From NCBI GenBank assembly GCA_963971405.1, contig OZ020485.1:16430001-16494000 (forward strand): DNA of 64,000 nt, in the 5' to 3' direction. Source of the DNA: Psococerastis gibbosa (taxonomy: Eukaryota; Arthropoda; Insecta; Psocodea; Psocidae). The position numbers were made by a program, and so were the translations under genes. Numbering within the stretch: the stretch's first letter is position 1; each line of letters starts with the position of its first letter. The notes beneath the pieces are model-generated. The model was given only the letters and a program-made list of their open reading frames with translations, searched no databases and had not been told where the DNA came from. Below, one piece after another: positions 1 to 9,800 of this stretch.

Positions 1-333
1 TGTGGCGATCCCACCAACATACTTCCGCCAAGGACACAGGGCGAATTCAACAAGGTCCTGCGCACACCAAACTACACACATATAGTGCATCTATTCTATC
101 ATTAGAACCCCAGAGGAACACCAAACATACGGTACCCAAGTTTCATTTAAATTCATCAGGTTTTTCGTCCTGATAATATGCTAATACAATTTACACAGGC
201 GCTGTAAAATTCAGCGAATGTTCACTATGGAGCCGCTAGTTTCTCATTTTCACTAGGTTACCAAGAGAACCGTGAGTATCTTCAAAAATAATTGATTTAA
301 CGCGTTGCCATTAAAAAAAATGTTAAAACTTAC

Positions 334-582
334 CTGCAACTTTTTCATTTCCTTCGCCAAAACTAATAAATCTCTTGTAACTCTAACATTAGTCAATATG
401 GCCTTGTTAAGGCTATCGTCAAATCTGACTGAAGCTGCCTCATGGAACACAGCGGTAACTTCATTCAGCAATGTCTCAAGGTCTTTATCAGCAATATCAA
501 GTCCCGGAACACTACTGTCAAACGATATGGGTATTACCTTAATCTTCAGGGTGGAATCTGTTTCTATTAATGATTTGAAAAC
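334..582 (-). CDS. Fatty acyl-CoA reductase gene B, exon 2 (gene continues off the left edge)
   Basis: This exon encodes 83 residues of the NAD(P)-binding (Rossmann) half of a fatty acyl-CoA reductase, the enzyme that reduces fatty acyl-CoA to fatty alcohol. The minus strand has a CAG acceptor before the exon and a GTAAGT donor after it, in phase 0 with exon 1. Family-typical stretches are IKVIPISFD, AVFHEAASVRFDD and LLVLAKEMKKLQ. It differs from gene A exon 2 at one residue (Thr for Ile in DLETLL). Exons 3 onward would lie left of base 1. An open frame exists on the opposite strand but is only a shadow of this one. Confidence 0.85.
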
Positions 583-912
583 CTGCAAAGAGACAAAGAT
601 TACCATCTTCAACATCGCTCCTGACAGAAGCGTCCCATAGACCACAATCACATTGAAAACTTCTTTCAAGAGTATTTGATATAGTCTTTATTAGCTGTCG
701 CAAAGTTAGGATGGTTATAAAGAAGGTATGTAATTCACAGTTATGTGCTTCTGGTATCGTGTTAACATAGAACTAGATTTTTATCGGTATTGGTGCTATT
801 ATGAAACATATGTAGCCTATGGGCTACGTCATGTCCCAAGGATTAAGTACCCAAAATGATCCAATCAATAAACGTTCATGAACATTTTGACTCTTCTTTG
901 GCCGAATTAGTA
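583..912. other. FAR gene B intron 1, duplicated part
   Basis: The stretch from about 220 to 720 matches 11065-11560 closely, at an offset near 10.84 kb, so the duplication includes sequence on both sides of exon 2. From about 730 to 912 I recognise nothing. Confidence 0.5.
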
Positions 913-1127
913 CGTAAATGTAGAGTAATGGTACGGACTCTGGCTTTCACCCTAAAGGTTGTTGGTTCGAGTCCTACACTTCTTACATTTTCTGCCCATG
1001 CTTCGGAGGGCAAGTAAAGCAGGCGGTCCAGGGCCTTCCTAGTCGAGTGTAATAGAGGGCTTTATAGCCCTAACTCCGCTAGGTTGGCTTAGTAATAGAA
1101 CAAAAACAGTCCTTAATTATTTATATA
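912..1127 (+). mobile_element. tRNA-derived SINE, family 1
   Basis: Head: TGTAGAGTAATGGTACGG (A-box-like) and GGTTCGAGTCC (pol III B box). Body: CTTCGGAGGGCAAGTAAAGC, then TATAGCCCTAACTCCGCTAG. It ends TTGGCTTAGTAATAGAACAA with a TTTATT-rich tail. The same unit recurs at least ten more times in the window, on both strands. Confidence 0.85.
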
Positions 1128-1245
1128 TTTAAATACTAGGACAACCCAATGTGGAGCATGTCCCAGAAAACTTGTAGACCTAACACACATCCGCTCAAAA
1201 GAAAAATTTGTTCCCGTACCCATTGCGATCGAACTGGTAATTTTC
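1128..1245 (-). pseudogene. Decayed copy of FAR exon 1 (locus B, copy 3)
   Basis: This is a weaker third copy of the exon 1 sequence, recognisable from the reverse complement of the LGCPR and VLMSG coding segments (AGGACAACCCAA, CCCGTACCCATT). It abuts the 3' tail of a tRNA-derived SINE and has no usable frame. Confidence 0.5.
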
Positions 1246-1264
1246 AAGGAAGATTCATTTCACT

Positions 1265-1445
1265 TTTAGATTAAAAAAAATTCTTAAGGTTGTCTTGATT
1301 CTATTTTAGTCGAAATAACACTTAAGCCCTGGGTCAACCCAACTTCAGCAGATTGTGTAGAAGAGCCTGTCCATAAACTCTGTATAACCACTCATCAGAA
1401 CAGTCTGTTCAGGTACCCAATCCACCAGAATATGTAAATTCCAAG
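1265..1445 (-). pseudogene. Decayed copy of FAR exon 1 (locus B, copy 2)
   Basis: On the minus strand this stretch repeats the middle of FAR exon 1 (the segment encoding VLMSG to LGCP). It closely matches the decayed copy at 12566-12745 in locus A, including the altered CTGTTCAGGTACCCA stretch. The 3' part of the exon is worn down and the frame is broken, so I read it as a dead tandem copy. Confidence 0.7.
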
Positions 1446-1460
1446 CTACAGTCAACTCAC

Positions 1461-1667
1461 CTCAAGATTAAAAAGCTCTTCCAAACGTTGAGAAACCTCT
1501 AGATTGTGCTTTGGTCGAATCAACACGTAAATCCTCGGACAACCCAAACTCAGGAGCTTGTGTAGAAGAGCCTGTCCCAGAAACCCTGTGCACCCGCTCA
1601 TAAGAACAGTCTGTTCTCGCACCCATTTTGAGACAGTTTCTTCGACAACCATCTCACCAAAACACAT
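1461..1667 (-). CDS. Fatty acyl-CoA reductase gene B, exon 1
   Basis: This is the N-terminal exon of the second FAR gene. It carries the dinucleotide-binding glycine motif SGCTGFLGQ followed by RIYVLIRPK, and ends in NLE at a GTGAGT donor, in phase 0 with exon 2. Two starts are possible: MCFGE at 1667 or the internal MVVEETV at 1652. The second is shared with gene A and is the better guess. It differs from gene A at about 8 of the 64 shared codons, far more than exon 2 does. Gene B may be functional or a pseudogene; only its first two exons are visible. Confidence 0.82.
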
Positions 1668-1999
1668 GCAAAAACAAGTGCACTACTAGTCAAGAATGTG
1701 CAGGTGCAAATAATAATTTTCCGAAGAAATGCACTGATTTGAAATTGACCTTCTGGTTTGGTGATAATTTATGGTGGAATTCTTAATTAGATCATGCATT
1801 CATGTTTCATTCATGATTTTCGTAATTGATTCTGCCATTAATACTTTGAATACATGCGTCTGTTACCCTACCAATGAAGGTAAGATGCCCATTACGGTAG
1901 AGTAAATCCAGGGCATGTGGAAAACTTTTCTCTTTTATTTCGCTTCTCGAGCCTACCGTTTGAGAGTCCAGTTCTATACCCTATGTCATTAGTCTACAG

Positions 2000-2321
2000 C
2001 AGGGGCTCCCAAACTTTTTGGTCCGCGGACCACTAGATTATTTCATGATTTTCCGTGGACCACCATGGCTATGGTAGGAAAATCTTTAAATTCTAGGACC
2101 AATATCAAGTAGTTAGTGCCTATACAATTACGTGCTAATATTTGATTAGTTTTATCGTTTCGGACTGGTTTATAGTTCAGTGCCAAAATGTACTGCATTT
2201 TATTTCAAATTACCAATAACTCAGCTATTTTATTTTCTTATTTCATACTTTAGCCCGTGGACCACCTGGCACATGTCTGTGGACCGCCGGTGGTCCATGG
2301 ACCACAGGTTGAGAACCCCTG
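2000..2321. mobile_element. hAT-like MITE with 8-bp target duplication
   Basis: The 322-bp element has inverted ends CAGGGGCTCCCAAAC and the complement of GAGAACCCCTG, with inner inverted copies of GGTCCGCGGACC-like sequence. It is flanked by GTCTACAG (1992-1999) and GTCTACGG (2322-2329), an 8-bp duplication with one mismatch. Both traits are typical of non-autonomous hAT elements. The interior has no coding capacity. Confidence 0.85.
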
Positions 2322-2589
2322 GTCTACGGTATGTAAAACTTAAATTTGACAAAAGATATTGACAGGGGCATCGCCAGCTTCCTGGCAACGGTTGTGGCCA
2401 TTATTTTAATACGTTAGGCATGCGCTCCTAAATTGGGTAATGGTTGCTTCCAAAAAATTGTGACCAAAATAAATAATAATTGAAAAATGCTGTAAACAAT
2501 AGGGAAACAAAGTGAAAGCCATGACTTTGTAGATTTCAGGGTATAGGCTATGTTGTTTTTAATTTCAGTTTTGTAAATAGTTACATTAA

Positions 2590-2956
2590 TAGGTAGAAAG
2601 TTGGCACCCCAAAATTAAATACTTTTCATTTTTTATTTAATTAACACAGCAAGTTGTCATCTATGTTGTAGAAGACTACTTCGTGCATCAAATAATCGGG
2701 TATTTTTACTTTTCGGATTTGCAGTTCTTCCAAAAATCCCAGAATACGCGAAATTTTAGTCGTATCCGGTATTTATGGAAGAACGAAGGTACCTACCAAA
2801 AATTGTATATTTTCTATTATATAATGCATGGTGTAGTCTTTTACAACTTCCATGAGCCAAATATTTAATGACTTGCTTTGTTAATTTAATAAAAAAATAA
2901 AAATTGAATAATAACAACAAGTTTTGGGGTGCTAATTTTCTACGTAGCATGTCCTC
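2590..2956. mobile_element. Foldback MITE with TTAA edges (piggyBac-like), old copy
   Basis: The arms are imperfect inverted repeats: the left has TTGGCACCCCAAAATT and the right its complement GGGGTGCTAATTTTCTACG. TTAA lies at 2586-2589 and 2957-2960. The same family occurs at 33339-33744 and as one arm near 31815-31990, sharing GTTGTAGAAGACTA and ATGCATGGTGTAGTC-type sequence. Confidence 0.7.
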
Positions 2957-2974
2957 TTAATATGATAATAAATA

Positions 2975-3172
2975 AATGAATAAATAAGGACCTTTTATTG
3001 TTTCTATTACTAAGCCAACTTAGCGGAGTTAGGGCTATAAAGCCCTCTCTTACCCTCAACTAGGAAGGCCCGGGACCGCCTGCTTTACATGCCCTCCGAA
3101 GCATGGCCAGAAAATGTAGCCAGTATAGGACTCGAACCAACAACCTTTCGGGTGAAACTACACTACATGTCC
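2975..3172 (-). mobile_element. tRNA-derived SINE, family 1
   Basis: Reverse-orientation copy. It runs from ATTACTAAGCCAACTTAGCG through CCCTCCGAAGCATGGCC to the B-box complement GGACTCGAACC. It is slightly worn at the 5' head. Confidence 0.85.
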
Positions 3173-4430
3173 GATCTCATGTTATCATGATAACAAGTTT
3201 TATTAAACCAGTAATGTTTTGTTTGTTCACTAAAAAGAAATAAAAAACACTCGCTGGGAAGTGAAAACCAATAAAATTGGTACATTGAAGTCACTTTTCT
3301 AAATAATGTTCGCACTTTTGGGGGGGGGGGGGGCAACCCTCCCCACCCATATAGCTGGTGACGATCCAGTACAATTCCACTTTACCGGAAGAATTTCTTG
3401 TGAAATTTGATATGGTAACGCCCTCAGGCATTACTTGGTTGTTTTCCGCCTTCATTTAGTCATAACATGATCCCAATCTGTCAAGACCAAGTTAGATGAG
3501 GACTTTTCCTTGTTTTAATTAGAAGGTCATAAGTTGCAGGTCGGTCTAGAGCTAAGCTCAGTATGGGCAAAGGAGATACGACTTCCTATCATCATTCCTA
3601 CTGTAGAGTTTTAGACCGGACTCGCTTCCTGTTGGCAAAATCACTTGAATGCAAGCTATCGAATAAGAAGGACCTTCGATAGGCCTGCTGCTGCGATATA
3701 CTGAATTGCACAAGTGTGAAGTGAAGTGTTTCAAGGAAATATTATAGAGTATCTGCATTATTTTTTAAACTGTGAGTAATTACAAAAGAGGCATGGGGGA
3801 TGACAGCCCTAAGTCTTTACATATATAGATGCATTTGACGTATCTTAAAGCCTGAGGAGTCGGAGAAATTTAAACAAAATGGGCACACCCACATCGACAA
3901 CACGAGGCAAAGGGGAGGCCTTGTAAGGCCTGTTTCACACACAGCCAAGTGTGAGCGACTGGATCCTATACTACATGGTTTCGCCTACCTTAGGAAACCC
4001 TCGATCGAACTGAGAGTGGCGGGAAATGCTAGTAACTTCCCTAATTTGCTTAGAGACAATCTCTTAGAGAAAGCTTTCTACACTGCCAATGAGGCAGTAG
4101 TATAATGAAAATGAAGAACTACCTGATTTTGACGATATTTTGACGCTTTCCCTTTATACTTTTTTGTCGATTAGGCCTACTTGATTGTATAATTTAATAT
4201 TATTTTTTATGTTTTTTAAAAAAAAGATTAATTGCATACAAACAATTTAATGAATCTATCCGATTGACTTCTTCAGTCGCCTCTGTAGGTTAGTACCGAG
4301 TTACGACACGTCACCGATGATCACATGGCGTGTAAAGACCCGCTCGTAACCACCTGGCCATCGAAGTCGAAATATGCAATATATATAGTTATTTAGTTAT
4401 TTATTTATTAAATGAAATTATATCTTATTC
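3173..4430. other. No recognised gene; G-tract and a short plus-strand open stretch
   Basis: A 14-base G run lies near 3319. Around 3950-4100 the plus strand is open for about 49 codons (containing RLDPILHGFAYLRKPSIELR), but I cannot assign it to a family and it has no clear splice sites. A last exon of FAR gene A could lie somewhere in 1.7-6.6 kb, but I could not find a convincing one. Confidence 0.3.
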
Positions 4431-4740
4431 CAAGGTGAGCTGCTGGGGTGGGTCGGAAATGTTTACATCATCCAAAGTAATATGCCGCCTCATGGTACGT
4501 GTCGAACCCAGGATTTTTGAGGAGGAAATAAAACAGATTGATCGAATAAACTTAATTAATAAATGAATAATTCAAAATATAAAAGTTTTCTCTGTTGAAT
4601 TTAACAATAATTTTAGAGAAATTCACTTTAGCTCGAAAAGTCTACTGCACACAAATAATCGGACGTGCCTTTTCTTATGCAATCGAGAATTTGTTTTCTT
4701 TTTGGGCTGCTTCACCATCTCACCAGACCCCCTAGCTATT
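4430..4740 (+). repeat. Old dispersed repeat, pair with 19770-20050
   Basis: GGTCGGAAATGTTTACATC and later GGCTGCTTCACCATCTCACC have counterparts in the same order at 19778 and 20026. This suggests two degraded copies of one element of unknown class. Confidence 0.4.
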
Positions 4741-5264
4741 TAGTTGAGTTAATAATTCCCCTTCTACCTATAAACTACAATAAAAACCTGTGCTAAGCTA
4801 ATGAACCCAAAGTCTCAGAATGGTATCACAACATCCCAGCTATGCTAAGGTAGAAAGTAGCTTAATATCGTCGAAGACAAAAAAGACGGAGAGTATGTTA
4901 AGAGCACTGTGAAACAACCAGATATATGGAAAGTACCAAAGCCCCAGAAGAATCAACGAAGTCTTAAGTGCCATATGCATGATGTAGAGTCTGAAAGTAA
5001 GATATATATAGAATTAAGAGAAAATCGGATTTAAAAAAATCTAATTTTTGCATGAGATATCATAAAGCAGAAAATATTTTACCTCTACATTTCGAAACAT
5101 AGTATGTAGTTATTATTTATAAGTTTGTTAGCTGACATAGGTCACAGACCCTTTGAACAGCGTATAGACGACATTGAGTTCATTTTTATTACATTACATT
5201 TTAACTATTGTATTAGTTCACATCAGTCCATTTGGTTAAGCCGGCAAGCTTTGCATAGTATGTA

Positions 5265-5350
5265 GTAGTGATGAAGCAGTAGAATCCTGTATGATAAGCC
5301 GTGGTCGTTCTGAAGGCGTACTTCCAAACGTTTCGTCACCATTAGTGGGA
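5265..5350 (-). mobile_element. Terminal piece of a Penelope-like element
   Basis: On the minus strand this reads GACGAAACGTTTGGAAGTAC, then CAGAACGACCACGGC and GGATTCTACTGCTTCATC. Related pieces lie at 6240, 8170, 24270 and (minus) 42530. The motif near CTGAAGATG...GACGAAACG resembles the termini of Penelope-like retroelements, which often carry hammerhead-type motifs. The class call is inference. Confidence 0.5.
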
Positions 5351-5539
5351 CTGCGTAAACTTCTAAGATTGTATCTCTATACGCGACAACTAAATAGCAC
5401 GGTAGCTACATAATAATAAATATATAGGTCTATATATATGTACTATGTAATTGCATAGTAATAGGTGACAGGGACCTACTGACGTCAGCAGGGGCTTACA
5501 GAATTCCGTGTTCGAGTGGAGACGATTATATAGGTATTA

Positions 5540-5822
5540 CAAAAGGTAGCTTGAAGACCAGGACAGAAGAACAGAAACGTAACTACCGTCTTCTACAGCC
5601 AGAAAATTCTGCAATTGCTGAGCATGTTCTAACACAAACAGGCCATACAATACGTTTTTAGGATGCAACAGTACTATCTACAACTGACTTATACGAGTAC
5701 TACCCCCGAGTTGAACAGTGAGACTATAGAAATCTACCAGCACCCGTAGAATTTCAACAGAAAATGAGAAGGACTAGAAGTTAATAGGATATGGAGTCCA
5801 GTCTAAACAAAACCATACAACT
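5540..5822 (+). pseudogene. Penelope-like element, C-terminal endonuclease relic
   Basis: Plus-strand translation gives NSAIAEHVLTQTGHTIRF, then a stop, then DATVLSTTDLYEYYPRV. After a frame change it continues ETIEIYQHP, NFNRK and NRIWSPV. This order (SAxAEH...GH, RExIEIxxHPxNFNR, W.P near the end) is characteristic of the region after the GIY-YIG domain in Penelope-like elements. At least four stops and one frameshift make it a pseudogene. It is followed by an element-terminal sequence at 6180-6420. Confidence 0.75.
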
Positions 5823-6180
5823 AAGAAAATGACATCATCATCCGGAAATCAGGTTGAGGTAGCAGGGAGCCAATCAGGTGCGAGGAAGGCTCCGCTTCTA
5901 CCCCCACCAGCTTCATATAAATATCAATGAACAACCCCTTGCTCGAAATTCCTGCCCTAAACGCTACTCGACTTTTCCTCCCAAACCATTCTTCCAAATT
6001 TACGGACGTATTTCTTGCAGCAGCTAAAGGACTCAACCAACCTGCTGCGAGATGGGAGTGGAGTTTAATTGGAATTGCTGAATGGCCTCGTAAGAGGTAC
6101 AAGAGGCTGTAGTAAATCCCGCACCACCTGGATGCCACCCTGAATCACACATGTAAATGGCCATGGCAGTGATGAAGGGG
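5823..6180. other. Probable 3' part of the Penelope-like relic
   Basis: Modestly GC-richer sequence between the endonuclease relic and the terminal repeat. Open frames exist on both strands, but I recognise no protein family, and position suggests 3' untranslated element sequence. Confidence 0.35.
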
Positions 6181-6420
6181 GACAAGTAAAGGTACAGGTG
6201 GTTTGCAAATTCTCCACTTCTGCTGAAATTAAAAAAAAAAACTTGCCAAAACAGTTACTGCTGAGCCTCCGAGATACAATTTTAGAAGTCTACGAAGTTC
6301 CACTGAAAATTTCGGCTTATGATGTCGACGACACGCTTGGAAGTACGCTTTTAGAACGAGCATGGCCTATCATCCCCGATTTTTCTGTTTCATCACATAA
6401 CTCCGGCCGTCAAAGTCTTT
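6180..6420 (+). mobile_element. Penelope-like terminal repeat
   Basis: Contains GAGCCTCCGAGATACAA, GAAGTCTACG and CGCTTTTAGAACGAGCATGG, matching the copies at 8060-8340 and 24270-24390 in order. It lies just downstream of the endonuclease relic in the same orientation. Confidence 0.55.
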
Positions 6421-6628
6421 GTAATTATATAGTATGTAGTCTAACAACAACTAACTAGTCATTGGTTCCCAATTTGTCCCACTGAAAATACCTGATGGGT
6501 CACGATGGGTCTCACGTACAGGGGTAAAATAACAGGGCTAAAAAAATAAACTTTCGCAAAATATGAAATAAAATGCTGACATTCAAAAACACATTGCGTT
6601 TTGAAAGGGTTTAACTGTTTGATAAATG

Positions 6629-6896
6629 TTACCTTTGCAAATGCATCCTGTCAGCTTGACTTGGCTCTTTAGGCTCATTCATTAGACCCTTTATTTCTTT
6701 TATCATTTGCAGTTTGTATGCATTAAGCCAGTCGGCCCTACATGTTGGTATAAGAAAACAAAAATATTTCTCATCAGTTGTTGGTAATTGTTCTAACATT
6801 TTTTCCGTACGCTCGGTAGCAAATGTCGGCTCGTAGGTTTGGAAAGGGTTCAAAACTATTGAAGTATTGTATAATTTTCGGTAGATCCTGGTTAAC
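6629..6896 (-). CDS. FAR gene A, exon 6
   Basis: After a TTCCAG acceptor it encodes LTRIYRKLYNTSIVLNPFQT, LEQLPTTDEKYFCFLI, ADWLNAYKLQMIKEIKG and ends MHLQR then TAA (6629-6631). IYRK and the DW motif are FAR_C landmarks. The stop overlaps a possible donor (AG|GTAACA), so the exon may instead splice at 6633 to an unseen final exon. Confidence 0.8.
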
Positions 6897-9800
6897 CTGG
6901 AACAAAGTACAAAAATTCTTTTTTTTTTTTCTTCTCTACGGGTTCAAATTTCTCATTGGGGGGGGGGGGGTGTGATCACAGTAGGTACACATTTGCGATC
7001 AGTCGCAAAAATTCCCTACCAACTTTGGGGGCAAATCATCCCCGAAAACATTACAAAAATAACGGCCTGATTCCCTATTTTTTTCCAAAATACTACTACT
7101 ACTATACTATAAAAATAAGCCAGTGGTCCACATTTACTATACTCATTAAAAAAATTGAAAACTTACCTAGGTTTTCCACCAGTACATTTAAGCAAGCCAT
7201 CGACAATGAGTCCCGGTATAAAATGAAGAACGAGATGAGCGAGTAGGAAAATTTGTGGATTATTAACAGACAATAGGAATGGGTACCAGAGAGCATTCGT
7301 GCATGTGCTGGTATCGCGCATGCTCTCGTTGTGCTCCATGGATTCTTTTATGGACATATCATGGCAGTGACTATTATAAACAGCTACGGCCTTTGATCTG
7401 AAAAAATATTTGTGAATATGAAAAGTTGGACCTATTATTTTATTTTCCATGGTTCACAAGAAACACGCACCCAGGTATTGACTGGAAGTAATACCCTAAT
7501 AATAAAGAAATTTACATCTCACGTCAAAATCCACAATTTTTTTTAAACAATTCATATGCATATTAATATATGTTTCATATATTTGTAATTCCGATTTAAT
7601 TTCCTCTGGAATAAATGGTGTAATGTAGTTATAAACTTTAAACATCTCACCTTTTTTCTATCTTTTGCTTTTTAAGCAGATAAGCAGCTATATCCACTAC
7701 TTTTAATGAAATTCTATGAAAAACTATATTAAATCTACGATCCAGGGATATCAACTAACCCGTCTATCGCAGCTTTATGCCACGAAGATACAATAGTTAA
7801 ATTAGTCACATAGTCTATGTGGATATATGACGTTCTACTTTCTGCTCTCGTGTGAACTACACGTATAATCCCCTTGAATACTCCGTACGCAATCGCCACA
7901 GGACTGTTCAGATTGCATACCCAGCCGGGTTTTGGTTCCTTCCAGGCCGGGTAAACTGTAAAAATAAATAAATAAATAAGACCTACTGTTCCTCTTCGTC
8001 AAGATTCCCCAGCCTTTTTTCTGACATGATACCGTTGTATCAGATATTGTCAATAAAAAAATCCCTCTACTTCTGCCAGTTGCGGAACCATAAGTTTGGT
8101 GAATATGCCACTATGAGTGATGCCACTTGCCAACTTTAATTTTACAAAGGCTTTCACGGCCAGCGTTACGTGACGAAGCCCGGACGCAGTTGCTGTTGAG
8201 CCTCCGAAATACAATCTAAGAAGTCCACGCAGTTTCACTGAAGATGTCGACCGCAGATGCTGACAAAACTTTTAGAAGTACGCTTTCTAAATGACCGCGG
8301 CTCCTCATACCCCGGATTCTACTGCTTCGTCCACTTTATTTTTGACACCCTGGATGCATGGGAACAATGACGCAAAGTAAGCTATTCCCCAAAAACACAA
8401 TGTGATGGTTCGCTGACTTGTTGTTTACTGAATAGGCCAATATGGATGCAGACGTACCAAAAGGCAGTATTTTGGGCCCTTTCTTGTTCCTGGCTAATAC
8501 AAACCGCCGAAATTGGAGGATTTAGAAAAAACTTGACCTGGAGGGATTCAAACTCACGATCTTTGCCTATCCGAGGCAACGTCTTAAACCGCTGGACCAC
8601 AAGCCCGACAAGAACAGTGTCTGTTATTTCCTCTACTTATTATATGCTCTTTGACCAGATTCGTATTGCTAGACAGGTTAGCACAGTTACACAATTATCT
8701 AACCGAACAGGTCTGTAAGCTAACTTTATTGCTTAAAAGCAGTGCATCATTCAATATATTGCATTATTATATAGTATACTCGTATAATACTGTCATAAAG
8801 TTAGGTCACAGATCTGTTCGGTTTGCTAGTTGTGTAGCTGTGCTAACCTGTCAAGCAATACGAATCATGTCAAAGAGCATTTTAATAAGTAGAGGATTTA
8901 GCAGACACTGTATTTGTCGGGTTTGTGGTCCAGTGATTTAAGACGGTGCCCCGAGTAGGCATAGATCGTAGGTTCGAATCTATCATGTCCAGATTTTTTT
9001 AAATCCTCCCATTTCGCTTATAACGAGGAGGTTTTTTCTCCAACATAAGTTAGTTTAATGCCAGTATTCGTCTGATTGGTTGGCAGCCCTGAATATCATT
9101 TTCTAGCTCCTGCGCCTTCCTCTTCAGCTTTTGGTACTTTCGAACTCCAGCGCGTCCTGCCTCAGTTGATCCATGAACTCCTTCTTCGGCCACCCTCTCC
9201 TATTGGTTCCATTCCCTGTCCCCTCAATGATGGTATGTACCAGATTTTTGTGTCTTAATAAATGCCCTACCCATTTTGTTCTACTTTTTATATGAGGTGG
9301 CAGCTGTTTCAGCGATGTTAGTATTATATACCATATGATGCTGCAATACATCATACAAACAGCTTTGTTGAATATTATATGATCGCGAATTCTGGTTGTA
9401 AATATCATTGTACATGCAGATGATGCCACTTTAATCCCAGATGATCTTAAACAGGAAAACTTAGCAAGTGATAGGGTTTCAGCACTACCATAAAAACGGG
9501 GGAACGGGAACAAAACTTCGCTGCTGGATTTGAGGCTTAAACACAGTTTTTATGTACGAGGAAGTGTATCCCTTTCTTTGAAGTGCCACATCTATGACAA
9601 CTCTACTTTGGTCTCAGATCTAACAATGAAAAATTGTGTCCTTATTTATTCAGCCATTTTCATGGTAGCGAAAGCTACTGATTAGTTCTCGAGCAATTGA
9701 TTATTCCTGAATGTTTCCAAACTTCCGAACAAAACAACAACAACAACAACTTCACAACATTACACTGCCTAAATTCAAAGAAATGTTATTGTTAAGTACA

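Noticed and set aside
305..640. Plus-strand 111-codon open frame
   Set aside because: It overlaps FAR gene B exon 2 on the opposite strand, which has family motifs and proper splice sites; the plus frame has neither.
3950..4100. Plus-strand open stretch of about 49 codons
   Set aside because: No start, splice sites or recognised family; kept only as a note in the surrounding stretch.
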